Source: Myxococcales bacterium (GTDB taxonomy: Bacteria > Myxococcota_A > Polyangia > Polyangiales > Polyangiaceae). Taken from it: a stretch of DNA of 64,000 nt. Every line of letters starts with the position of its first letter. Positions within the stretch are counted from its first letter, which is position 1. Below, piece by piece: positions 8,779-18,106 of this stretch. A program made the translations under genes and the position numbers. The DNA is taken from assembly GCA_025355005.1 (NCBI GenBank), contig JANXLV010000162.1, positions 1-64,000 on the forward strand. The letters run 5' to 3'. The notes beneath the pieces are model-generated. The model had not been told where the DNA came from and ran no database searches. It saw only the letters and a program-made list of their open reading frames with translations.

Positions 8779-9672
8779 ATGAGCCACCCCTTTCGCCACG
8801 ATCTCGAGGCGGCGCTCGCTCGCATTGATCAGCTGGAGTCCGCGCTCGCGGATTCGCGGCGGCCGATGTCGTTGGGCTCGATGGGCTCGCTCGTATGGGC
8901 GCGGGTTCGTGGGCCGCTGATGGTCGGCACGGTGTTCGGCAGCTTGCTCGGCGGTGTCGCGTTCTCGTCGCTGGTCGTCTCCGGGCTCGACGACGACGCA
9001 GAGGAGACGAGCTTCGACATGGCGTCCGACATCGCGGAGCTCCACGGCGACATCGCGAGCGTGCGCACCCAGATCGTGACCGTGTCGCCGCGCGGCGTCT
9101 CTGCGCTGCAGGTGGGAGACATCGCTTCGGGCAAGGCGGCCGCTCTGAACACAGCGTGCGGCGCGGTCAACGAGACGGTCGCCGTCGTGCTGGACCTCGA
9201 CATCACCGCGGACGGCAGCGTGTCGCGCGCGCAGGCTCGCGGCCCCGATGTCCTCGCACGATGTACCGAACGCACCGCCAAGACGTGGACCTTCCCGGCA
9301 TCGGATGGGGCAACACATGCGACGGTGCCCTTCTACTTCCGGCCGAGCATCGCGACCGGCGCTCGACCCGTGCGCGTCGGTCGCGGGGCAAGCGGCGCCG
9401 CCTTCGAGGACATGGGCAGCCTCGCCGTCATCTGCACGCCGACCTGCGACACGGTGCTGCTGGACGGCGAGCCCCTGGGGCGCTCTCCGATCCTCGCTCA
9501 TCCGGCGGCCGTGGGACGGCACCAGCTCAAGCTGATTTCGGGTACCGAGTGGCGCCAGGTCGCGACCGACGTCCACCCGCATCAATTGGCCGAAATTCGC
9601 GTGGAGCTAACGGAGCGCCCGGAGGCGGATCCCCTGGGTCCGCCCGAGCCGCGGCCGATGGCGCCGCTGTAG
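8779..9672 (+). CDS. Membrane protein with coiled coil, TonB-C/AgmX-like and PEGA-like domains
   Basis: 297 residues. N-terminal coiled coil (about 5-30, heptads of L/A), membrane helix about 44-70, then a periplasmic part. A TonB-C/AgmX-like domain (about 115-195) has the order central beta strand with DGSV, then LARCTERTAKTWTFP. A PEGA-like domain (about 215-275) contains VLLDGEPLGRSP. Similar TonB-C-like domains occur in the kinase at 53315-55261 and the lipoprotein at 32117-32599. It probably works with the neighbouring signalling genes as a periplasmic sensor or scaffold. Function unproven. Confidence 0.7.
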   Translation: MSHPFRHDLEAALARIDQLESALADSRRPMSLGSMGSLVWARVRGPLMVGTVFGSLLGGVAFSSLVVSGLDDDAEETSFDMASDIAELHGDIASVRTQIVTVSPRGVSALQVGDIASGKAAALNTACGAVNETVAVVLDLDITADGSVSRAQARGPDVLARCTERTAKTWTFPASDGATHATVPFYFRPSIATGARPVRVGRGASGAAFEDMGSLAVICTPTCDTVLLDGEPLGRSPILAHPAAVGRHQLKLISGTEWRQVATDVHPHQLAEIRVELTERPEADPLGPPEPRPMAPL

Positions 9673-9773
9673 GCAAGGGAGTCGTCCCTGAAATGCGGGC
9701 CACGGAAGCGCACGCTCGGTGCGGCGAGTCTTGACCAATTGCATCAAGCTCTGCGACTCTCATTGGCGTAGCT

Positions 9774-10730
9774 ATGGCTAGTGATCCCCCTTTCAAAAGA
9801 GGAGGGCGTCTCATCGACGACGATGGAGAGGCGACCAACATCGTCGACCTCGCCCAGGTCCAAAAGGAACTGGGCGCGCGGTCGTCGAACCAGCGCGCCG
9901 CGTACGTGGTCGTCATGGCTGGCACCAACACGGGCGAGATGCACAAGGTCGAGGCCGGCGAGATGGTCATCGGCCGCGCAGTGTCATGCACGGTGCGCCT
10001 CAACGACGACGGAATCTCTCGTCGCCACGCACGGATCATCTCGGTTGGCGCGCAGGTGATCATCGAGGATTTGCAGAGCGCCAATGGCACCGTCGTCAAC
10101 AACGACATCATCACCCAGCGCGTCCTGAAGGATGGCGACAAGATCCGCCTTGGCTCCACCACGATCCTCAAGTTCACGTACCACGACAAGCTGGAGGAGC
10201 GCTTCCAGCAGGAAATGTACGACGCCGCCCTCCGTGACGGCCTCACCAAGGCGTACAACAAGAAATTCTTCATCGAGCGCTTCGAGACGGAGTTCGCCTA
10301 CGCGCGCCGACACCGGATGATGCTCTCGCTCCTCATGCTGGACGTCGATCACTTCAAGCGCGTGAACGACAACTACGGACACCTCGCCGGCGACGCCGTG
10401 CTCATGAAGCTCGCGAAGATCGCCCAGCAGACCATCCGCACGGAGGACGTGTTCGCGCGCTACGGCGGCGAGGAGTTCTCCGTCATCTGCCGCGGCATCC
10501 CCCTGCTCAATGCGGGCATCTTGGGTGAGCGCATCCGCGTGGCGGTGGAGTCCACCATCTTCGAGTACGAGGGTCAGCGCCTGCCCGTCACGATCAGCGT
10601 GGGCGTGGCCGCATTGCCCGAGACCCCCGCAGAGACCTCGGCGCAGCTCGTCGCTGCATCGGACGCGGCGCTCTACGAGTCGAAAAAGAGCGGCCGGAAC
10701 CGCGTCACGCTCAAAGACCTGGCGATCTGA
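9774..10730 (+). CDS. FHA-GGDEF diguanylate cyclase
   Basis: 318 residues. FHA domain at about 45-125 (IGRAVSCTVRL, then SRRHARI and NGTVVNN), which binds phosphothreonine peptides. GGDEF domain at about 150-312 with DVDHFKRVNDNYGHLAGD and the active-site motif GGEEF at 231-235. An inhibitory RxxD motif (RTED, 222-225) lies five residues upstream, so product feedback by c-di-GMP should operate. No membrane segment: cytoplasmic. The FHA domain links Ser/Thr kinase signalling, plentiful nearby, to c-di-GMP synthesis. A possible -35 TTGACC lies at 9731-9736. Confidence 0.95.
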   Translation: MASDPPFKRGGRLIDDDGEATNIVDLAQVQKELGARSSNQRAAYVVVMAGTNTGEMHKVEAGEMVIGRAVSCTVRLNDDGISRRHARIISVGAQVIIEDLQSANGTVVNNDIITQRVLKDGDKIRLGSTTILKFTYHDKLEERFQQEMYDAALRDGLTKAYNKKFFIERFETEFAYARRHRMMLSLLMLDVDHFKRVNDNYGHLAGDAVLMKLAKIAQQTIRTEDVFARYGGEEFSVICRGIPLLNAGILGERIRVAVESTIFEYEGQRLPVTISVGVAALPETPAETSAQLVAASDAALYESKKSGRNRVTLKDLAI

Positions 10731-10731
10731 C

Positions 10732-11106
10732 GTGGCTCCCAGGAACGCCGCCGCCAAGCCGGAGGATCCGCAGACCGCCGAGCTGAAGCGCAAGAACCGC
10801 ATCGCGCTGCTGTCGCTGCTCGCGGGAAAGCTGCTCGGAATCGCGGGCGTCATCCTCACGTTCTCGGACTACAGGTCCGTCGGCGGCGCGATGATCGCTC
10901 TCGCGTTCGTCTTCGTGGGTGTCTCCGTCTTCGTGGCCATTGGCTCGTTCCGAAGGCAGAGACAAGAAGAGCTCTCGGACCTCGCGGTGCTCGAGAAGAT
11001 GGTGCGCGGCGGCACGCTGAAGGATCACCTCCGCGACGTCGAGCAGAAGCTCCGTGCCGAGCACGAAGAGCACACCCGAGAGATCGACCGCAATTCCGGT
11101 TCCTAG
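10732..11106 (+). CDS. Small two-helix membrane protein with coiled-coil tail
   Basis: 124 residues. The GTG start begins one base after the cyclase stop, so it is coupled to it. Polar N-terminus, then two hydrophobic helices (about 25-45 and 50-70), then a charged coiled coil (about 74-120, rich in E/R/K/H). The family is not recognised. The tight coupling suggests it localises or modulates the FHA-GGDEF protein at the membrane; this is inference. It converges on the kinase gene with a 10-bp gap. Confidence 0.65.
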   Translation: MAPRNAAAKPEDPQTAELKRKNRIALLSLLAGKLLGIAGVILTFSDYRSVGGAMIALAFVFVGVSVFVAIGSFRRQRQEELSDLAVLEKMVRGGTLKDHLRDVEQKLRAEHEEHTREIDRNSGS

Positions 11107-11116
11107 CGGGCCCGCT

Positions 11117-12934
<1,818 letters not shown>

Positions 12935-13021
12935 GGAGCGTGCGGCTTTTTGGGCCTGCCGCGTCTTACAATGCCGACGGCACCGGTGCCACCTCGGACT
13001 GGGGCTGAGACACCATTTTGT

Positions 13022-13780
13022 TCAGTGGCTCGGTGCCTGGGCGCCTGGCGCCACGGTCGGCTTGAAGAGTGGGGCGCCGATGGGGAGGATGACCCGCCCA
13101 GCGGCGTTTGCGAGCACCAGCGAGAACGCGATGTAGAGCGAGATGCCCATGAGCGCGACCGTGGCGAGGGCGATCGGGAGGCCGAGCGTGGGCATGTGGA
13201 AGACCGCCCTGGCGATGCGCAGGCCGTACAGGAGCACGATGTCCACGAGGAACGCGAAGAGCAGCTTCGAGAAGAAGCCAAACGCGACCGTCATCACGAG
13301 GAAGATCACGAGGAACGTGCAGTCCACGGCCAGAACGACCGACTCGTTCGTGGGACGACCGGCCGCCACCTCCGAGAGCCCCCACCAGTTCATGACCCAG
13401 TTGAACGAGAAGGTGGTGAGCAGCGTGCCGCCCAGGCCGTTCTTGTTCGCGAAGCTCATCATGCCCGCCAGGAACTGACAGCCCGCGCCGAACAGCAGGC
13501 AGAACCACGCCGTCATCCGGATCGCGTCGGGCGTGAACGCCGCCTTCACACCGAAGGCCAGCGGCAGGAGCGACGCACACCCGATCGCGAGACCAAACAG
13601 GCCGAGCGCCGTCGGATCCGCGAACGGATTCACGGCGGCTGCCGCGACTGCTGCGGGTGCAGCAACGGGCGCCGGCGAATGCTGCGGCTGCGAAGCGGGG
13701 GACTGTTGCATGGTGACCTGCGCGGGGAGCTCGAGCGTGCCGAGCACATCGTCGTGGGGATACGAAGCGGGAGTGGTCAT
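13022..13780 (-). CDS. GPR1/FUN34/SatP (acetate uptake) family transporter
   Basis: 252 residues. After a polar N-terminus with an Ala/Pro stretch, NPFADPTALGLFGLA (about 50-64) corresponds to the NPxxLG motif of the acetate/succinate channel family. Six hydrophobic segments follow. The start (MTTPASYPHD) lacks a clear Shine-Dalgarno sequence. It lies downstream of an SDR, phasin and phaR on the same strand, so an import role for short-chain acids feeding acetyl-CoA/PHA metabolism is a reasonable inference. Inner membrane. Confidence 0.75.
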   Translation of the reverse strand: MTTPASYPHDDVLGTLELPAQVTMQQSPASQPQHSPAPVAAPAAVAAAAVNPFADPTALGLFGLAIGCASLLPLAFGVKAAFTPDAIRMTAWFCLLFGAGCQFLAGMMSFANKNGLGGTLLTTFSFNWVMNWWGLSEVAAGRPTNESVVLAVDCTFLVIFLVMTVAFGFFSKLLFAFLVDIVLLYGLRIARAVFHMPTLGLPIALATVALMGISLYIAFSLVLANAAGRVILPIGAPLFKPTVAPGAQAPSH

Positions 13781-13799
13781 AGGTGCTACTCGTGAGAAC

Positions 13800-13832
13800 G
13801 GCGTGTCGCAAGCACGAAGCCAACGACACGCC
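13800..13832. other. Long-armed stem-loop between SDR and transporter genes
   Basis: GGCGTGTCG (13800-13808) and CGACACGCC (13824-13832) form a perfect 9-bp stem with a 15-nt loop. No T-tract is seen on either strand, so it is probably an mRNA-stabilising or partial-termination structure, or an operator for the transporter gene. Confidence 0.5.
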
Positions 13833-13863
13833 AGGGTTTCAGAAGGTGAGGTCCAAGGCCGCC

Positions 13864-14610
13864 TCAGAACGAAAGTCCACCATCGACATCCATGGTTCGC
13901 GCGTTGAAGTAGTCGCACTCGAGCGCAAACCTCACGGCCTGCCAGATGTCCTCGGGCACGCCGATGCGCCCGCTCGGGATCATCGCCACGACGGCGTCGC
14001 GCGCCTTCTGGTTCATGCCCTTCGTCATCGGTGTCTCGATCATGCCGGGGGCGATCGCCGCGCAGCGCACGCCGTACTGCGCCCACTCGCGTGCCCACGT
14101 CAGCGTGTTCGCCGCGATGGCGGCCTTGGCCGCGACGTAGTTCGACTGGCCGCGGTTGCCGTGCCGTGAGATCGACGAGATGTTCACGACGACGCCGGGC
14201 TTCTGGTTCTTCTCGACCATGTAAGCGACCAGCTCCTGGGCCATGAACGTGGCGCCGGAGAGGTTCACGCCGATGACGGCGTTCCAGTCCTCGCGCGAAA
14301 GCTTCTTGATGGCGCCCGTCTCGCGGTCCTTCTTCACGAGGAGACCGTCGCGGATGATGCCCGCGTTGTTCACGAGGCCGTTGAGCCCACCCATCTGCTC
14401 CGCGGCCCAGGCCACGAAGGCCTCGCAGCCGTGGGGATCCGCGACGTCGAGCTTGCGCTTGAAGATGCCGGGCGGGAGCTCGTTCAGCATGCCCTCGTTG
14501 ACGTCGCCCGCGCACACCTTGGCGCCGGCCTCTGCGAGGCGCTTCACGAAATGCGCGCCCATGCCGGATGCGCCGCCAGTCACGATGATCTTCAGGTCTT
14601 CGAGCTTCAT
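13864..14610 (-). CDS. SDR-family 3-ketoacyl reductase/dehydrogenase
   Basis: 248 residues, classical short-chain dehydrogenase. TGGASGMG at 11-18 binds the nucleotide, NNAG at 81-84, catalytic Ser145/146, Tyr158 and Lys162 (YVAAK). Asp36 at the end of the second strand suggests NAD(H) preference, unlike the NADPH-using PhaB. A good Shine-Dalgarno (GGAAGG) lies about 7 nt before the ATG, which fixes this start over a longer upstream frame. Downstream of phaR and phasin; it probably acts on a 3-hydroxyacyl-CoA in PHA or fatty-acid turnover. The substrate is not determined by sequence. Confidence 0.82.
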   Translation of the reverse strand: MKLEDLKIIVTGGASGMGAHFVKRLAEAGAKVCAGDVNEGMLNELPPGIFKRKLDVADPHGCEAFVAWAAEQMGGLNGLVNNAGIIRDGLLVKKDRETGAIKKLSREDWNAVIGVNLSGATFMAQELVAYMVEKNQKPGVVVNISSISRHGNRGQSNYVAAKAAIAANTLTWAREWAQYGVRCAAIAPGMIETPMTKGMNQKARDAVVAMIPSGRIGVPEDIWQAVRFALECDYFNARTMDVDGGLSF

Positions 14611-14784
14611 CAGTGGTCTTCCTTCCGAATTGTCAGCGCAGAAAACAGCGTCGCATTGGGCGCGAGACGCCCGGCAGGCGAGGCTTCGGGCGAGCACGGA
14701 GCGGAACGGACTTCTGTCCGTGAGCACCGCGCAGAGACCGAAGTCTTGTCTGGCGGGATGTCCCGCGCCCAAGGCGATGCTGTT

Positions 14785-15054
14785 TCAGGCCTTGGCAGCG
14801 AACAGGTCCGCGGTGCGCTTGACGGCTTCGAGTGAGAGACGACGCCACTCGCTCGCGAGGGCGGAGGAGTACGCGATGGACTCCTTGGTCATCTTCGCGG
14901 CCTCGTCGACCATCAGGCCGGCCTGCTCGGACGTCTTCGCGTCGACCTTGCCGAACTCGGTGAAAACGGCGTTCGTGCGGTTCACGCTCTCCTCGACCGC
15001 CTTGGTGAAGAAAGCCTGAACATTGTGCACTTGCGAAGTAAACGTATCAGCCAT
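14785..15054 (-). CDS. Phasin-like PHA granule protein
   Basis: 89 residues, all amphipathic helix, no Cys. The pattern VHNVQAFFTKAVEESVNRTN and AAKMTKESIAYSSALASEWR resembles phasins that coat PHA granules. GGAGA about 8 nt before the ATG at 15054 decides the start over a longer frame. It lies between phaR and the SDR; the gap towards phaR contains TGC-rich repeats that may bind PhaR. Predicted to sit on the granule surface. Confidence 0.75.
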   Translation of the reverse strand: MADTFTSQVHNVQAFFTKAVEESVNRTNAVFTEFGKVDAKTSEQAGLMVDEAAKMTKESIAYSSALASEWRRLSLEAVKRTADLFAAKA

Positions 15055-15150
15055 GGTAGTTCTCCGTGTTGAGCGCCAATCGCCTTTGATTGCCGCGTTG
15101 ACCCGGCGCAAACTACGTTCGTGAAGTCGACCCGTCAAGGGGATTTATTT

Positions 15151-15163
15151 TGCAGTGCAGCAA
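15151..15163. promoter_or_regulatory. TGC-rich repeat upstream of phasin gene (possible PhaR site)
   Basis: TGCAGTGCAGCAA, about 100 nt upstream of the phasin start and just beyond the phaR stop codon. PhaR-type repressors are known to bind TGC-rich DNA before phasin genes. The same TGCAGCA core recurs at 15911-15917. Confidence 0.45.
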
Positions 15164-15175
15164 TTTATTCTGGAT

Positions 15176-15847
15176 TCACTTCGCACGTGCACCACGCTTC
15201 GCGGACTTGCTCGGCTTTCGCTTGCGGACGGACTCGCGCAGCGCCTCCAGCTCCTTGCGGATCGCGGCCAGGTCATCGGCCGTGGCGCCCACGGACGCGG
15301 TGGAGGGCGCGGCCTGCGGCGGGCCCTCGTAGTACGGCGGCTGAACATACGGCGGCGGCGGCATGTCCTCGCCTGGCGGCGGCGGCATGGGCTGCTGCTG
15401 CATGTGCGGCGGCGGCGGTAAGGGTTGCTGCTGCGCCCATGGCGAGGCGCCGAGCACCATGCGCGCAAGGGCGTTCGTGGCGGAGAAGGGCACCGTGGCC
15501 AGCGGCACGTACGGTGAGATCGCCTGCGCCTGCGATCGCGCGCGCATGTAGATTTCCAGGGCCCACGTCATGTAACGACCGAAGAACTCCGCGAGCGCCT
15601 CGTCCCCCATGCGGATCAGCTGGATGAGCAACGGCACCGGCAAGAGCTTCGCGCCGCCGCGGCTCTCCAGGATGATCTGCGTGAGCGTGACCTGCGTGAG
15701 GTCCGCGCCGGAGGACGCATCCACGACCTGCACGTCCGTGCCCGCGCGGATCTTGTGCGTCAGCTCCTCCAGCGTGACGTAGCGGCTGTCCGCCGTGTCG
15801 TAGAGCCTGCGGTTCGAGTACTTCTTGACGATCAGGGGGGCGGCCAT
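15176..15847 (-). CDS. phaR: PHA accumulation regulator PhaR
   Basis: 223 residues. The N-terminal PHA/PHB accumulation regulator domain carries IVKKYSNRRLYDTADSRYV (about 6-24), the family hallmark, followed by a second conserved region to about 120. PhaR represses phasin and its own gene and is released by binding nascent PHA granules. The C-terminal third is Pro/Gln-rich (repeats of PPPP with MQQQP) and ends in a Lys/Arg-rich tail (RKRKPSKSAKRGARAK), unusual for the family and possibly DNA-binding. The start was chosen at MAAPLIVKK, ahead of the conserved domain. Confidence 0.92.
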   Translation of the reverse strand: MAAPLIVKKYSNRRLYDTADSRYVTLEELTHKIRAGTDVQVVDASSGADLTQVTLTQIILESRGGAKLLPVPLLIQLIRMGDEALAEFFGRYMTWALEIYMRARSQAQAISPYVPLATVPFSATNALARMVLGASPWAQQQPLPPPPHMQQQPMPPPPGEDMPPPPYVQPPYYEGPPQAAPSTASVGATADDLAAIRKELEALRESVRKRKPSKSAKRGARAK

Positions 15848-15857
15848 GGAGGCGGCG

Positions 15858-15885
15858 AGTATGGCACGGGATGCGCGCCGAGCAA
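15858..15885 (-). promoter_or_regulatory. Putative phaR promoter
   Basis: On the minus strand TTGCTC (15880-15885) and CATACT (15858-15863) are separated by 16 bp. The -10 ends 10 nt before the phaR ATG, giving a leader of only a few bases. Confidence 0.45.
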
Positions 15886-15909
15886 CTGGTTCGCCCCAGC
15901 AATGCGCAT

Positions 15910-15942
15910 ATGCAGCATTTCGGGCTTCCCTGAATGCTGCAA
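15910..15942. promoter_or_regulatory. TGCAGCA inverted repeat, probable PhaR operator
   Basis: Arms ATGCAGCATTTCGGG and CCCTGAATGCTGCAA around CTT match at 12 of 15 positions. It lies in the divergent gap between phaR and the lipoprotein operon at 16071, upstream of both predicted promoters. TGC-rich composition and position suggest PhaR autoregulation. Confidence 0.5.
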
Positions 15943-15955
15943 TGCACAATTCGCC

Positions 15956-15984
15956 TTGACGGGCCCATAGGCACATCGTAAGGA
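15956..15984 (+). promoter_or_regulatory. Putative promoter of the 16071-20573 operon
   Basis: TTGACG (15956-15961), 17-bp spacer, TAAGGA (15979-15984). The -35 is good and the -10 weak. The leader would be about 80 nt. Confidence 0.35.
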
Positions 15985-16070
15985 ATGGCCGCTTTCGATT
16001 TGCTGCACCCGCAACAATCCGAAACCGGCGTCTTGCTCCCCACCGCCGTTGGTGCAAAAGAGACCTCCCC

Positions 16071-17087
16071 ATGATGCATGCCCGCCCTTTCTTGCTGAGC
16101 TCGCTCGCTGCTGCGGCCCTCCTCGCGACCGTGTGCGGGGCATGCAGCAGCAGCAGCTCGCGGCAATGCAACGTGGGCGCCGACTGCATCTCCGGCGCGT
16201 GCAATGCGGACGGCACCTGCGTTGCCCCGTCTTCCACGGATGGCGGTGGCGACGGCGCATCGGGCGAAGGCGGCCCCGGCGGGGCGGATGGCGGCGGCTC
16301 GGTGAAGGATGGCTCGTTCGACTTCGACGCGGGTCCGGGATGCACGGCCAACAAGGATGGCGTGATCACGCACGACGAGGTCCCGCTCGGCCCCGGCCTG
16401 AAGGCCACCTTCCTCATCGCCACGAACGAGACCATCGACACCGCGGGCACGAACAACGGCGATGGCACGTTCACGTGGGACTTCACGGGCAAGCTCGCCT
16501 CGGATCAGTCCGGGTTCGTGCAGACGCTATCGCCCAAGGGCACGTACTGGGCAAAGGACTTCGCGAAGGCGACGTATGCATCCAAGCTCTCGCAGGAGGA
16601 CACGCTGCTCGGCGTGTTCGAGTACGGGGCCACCACGCTCTCGCTCCTTGGCGACGTGTCACCCACCACGGGCGGCGCAAAGGACACGGAGCTCACGTAC
16701 GACACGCCCATCCCGATCCTGAAGTTCCCGTTCAAGAAGGACGACGCGTGGAAGACCACGTCCAACGCTGGCGGCACCTATCAGGGCACGACGATCGCGG
16801 CCATGTACTACACGGAAACATACGACACGACCGTCGACAAGACGGGGACGGTGAAGACGCCGTTCGCGACGTTCCAGGCGCTCCGCGTCGCCACGCTGCT
16901 CACCCAGGACGTGAACTTCATCACGTACCACACCATCACCATCACGCGGACGTACGCCTGGGTGACGGAGTGCTACGGGACGATCGCGAAGGCGACCTCC
17001 ACGTCCGCGTCTTCCTCCGTCACCACGCCCACGGCTCCTGCTGTCGACTTCACGCAGTCCGCTGAGCTGATGAGGATCTCGCAGTGA
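16071..17087 (+). CDS. Lipoprotein, paralogue of the gene at 19713
   Basis: 338 residues. Signal peptide ending at a Cys after a lipobox-like VCGAC, then a Ser run and a Cys-rich stretch (CNVGADCISGACNADGTC) typical of myxobacterial surface lipoproteins. After an Asp/Gly linker, the domain from about 85 aligns by eye along its whole length with the 19713 protein: TWDF, LLG, YD(T/S)P, KFP or RFP, QALRV, EC(Y/F)G. No known family recognised. First gene of a four-gene overlapping operon; the next start (GTG 17084) overlaps its stop. Outer-membrane or periplasmic location predicted. Confidence 0.75.
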   Translation: MMHARPFLLSSLAAAALLATVCGACSSSSSRQCNVGADCISGACNADGTCVAPSSTDGGGDGASGEGGPGGADGGGSVKDGSFDFDAGPGCTANKDGVITHDEVPLGPGLKATFLIATNETIDTAGTNNGDGTFTWDFTGKLASDQSGFVQTLSPKGTYWAKDFAKATYASKLSQEDTLLGVFEYGATTLSLLGDVSPTTGGAKDTELTYDTPIPILKFPFKKDDAWKTTSNAGGTYQGTTIAAMYYTETYDTTVDKTGTVKTPFATFQALRVATLLTQDVNFITYHTITITRTYAWVTECYGTIAKATSTSASSSVTTPTAPAVDFTQSAELMRISQ

Positions 17088-18106
17088 GCGTGAGGGGGAA
17101 TTTGCGGTTCTTTGCGACGCGGGCATTTCTCCTCGTCGCGTTCGTCGTCCTCTTGCCGCTCGTCGCGGGGTGCATGTCGTTTCATCAAGGTTCTATGCCG
17201 GGGGAGCCGAAAACAGCCACGTTCGCGAACGTGGAGGGCGCGCGCGTGCGCTTTCTGGACAGCGGGGGTGAGAAGCCCGCCGTGGTCCTCATCCACGGGT
17301 TCGCTTCGTCGATCGAGGCGTGGGGGACGGTCATCCCCGAGCTTCTGAAGGCACACCGCGTCCTCGCGCTGGATCTGAAGGGCTTCGGATGGACGGATCG
17401 TCCCGAGGGTGACTACTCACCTGCCGCGCAGGCGCGCATCGTGCTCGGCCTCATGTCGCAGCGCGGGATCGATCGCGCAGCGCTCGTCGCCCACTCATGG
17501 GGCTCTTCCGTCGCGCTGCAGGTCGCCATGCAGAAGCCGGAGGCCGTGACGCGCATGGCCATGTACGACGCGTGGGTCTACGAGGCGCAGCTGCCTGCGT
17601 TCTTCCACTGGTCGCGCGCGGACGGCGTCGGCGAGACGCTCTTCGGCCTCTATTACAAGGAGCGGCCGGCAGAGAAGATCTCGCTCGCGTTCTTCGACAA
17701 GAGCTACGTCACCGAGGAGCTCGTGGAGTCGGTCGAGAACGCGATGGATCGCCCCGGCACGGTGGCCGCCGCGCTCGCCGCGGTGCGCGGTCAACGCTAC
17801 GCGCACGTGGAGCACAAGTACCGCAAGGTGCAGAAGCCCACGCTGCTGATGTGGGGCCGCGAGGACACCGTCACGCCCGTCGCGTTCGGCGAGCGACTCG
17901 CGCGCGACCTGCCCAACGCGCGGCTCGAGATCTACCCGCGCTGCGGACACTTCCCCATGCTGGAGGCCAAGGAAGCCTCCACGCGCGAGCTCGTCGCGTT
18001 CCTGAACGAGGTCGACGCGCCCGAGCCGGTCGCACCGCCCGCGACGCCCGGAGCGGGAACGAACGGCGCTGGCAACGGCGCACCGATCCCGAAAGAGCCG
18101 GATTGA
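17084..18106 (+). CDS. Alpha/beta-hydrolase lipoprotein
   Basis: 340 residues; GTG overlaps the upstream stop by four bases. Lipobox LVAGC with the lipid Cys at 30. Alpha/beta-hydrolase fold: oxyanion HGFAS, nucleophile motif HSWGSS (Ser about 138), acid Asp in WGREDTVTP, base His in CGHFPMLE. All three catalytic residues are visible. Substrate unknown; probably an ester or lipid at the outer membrane, or in the periplasm. Flanked by two paralogous lipoproteins and a barrel, suggesting a joint surface function. Disordered Pro/Gly C-terminus. Confidence 0.85.
   Translation: MSVRGNLRFFATRAFLLVAFVVLLPLVAGCMSFHQGSMPGEPKTATFANVEGARVRFLDSGGEKPAVVLIHGFASSIEAWGTVIPELLKAHRVLALDLKGFGWTDRPEGDYSPAAQARIVLGLMSQRGIDRAALVAHSWGSSVALQVAMQKPEAVTRMAMYDAWVYEAQLPAFFHWSRADGVGETLFGLYYKERPAEKISLAFFDKSYVTEELVESVENAMDRPGTVAAALAAVRGQRYAHVEHKYRKVQKPTLLMWGREDTVTPVAFGERLARDLPNARLEIYPRCGHFPMLEAKEASTRELVAFLNEVDAPEPVAPPATPGAGTNGAGNGAPIPKEPD

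Noticed and set aside
10732-11116. Terminators between convergent gene pairs (5354/5359, 11106/11117, 27492/27499, 58879/58888)
   Set aside because: Gaps of 4-10 bp leave no room for non-coding terminators, and no T-tracts were seen there.
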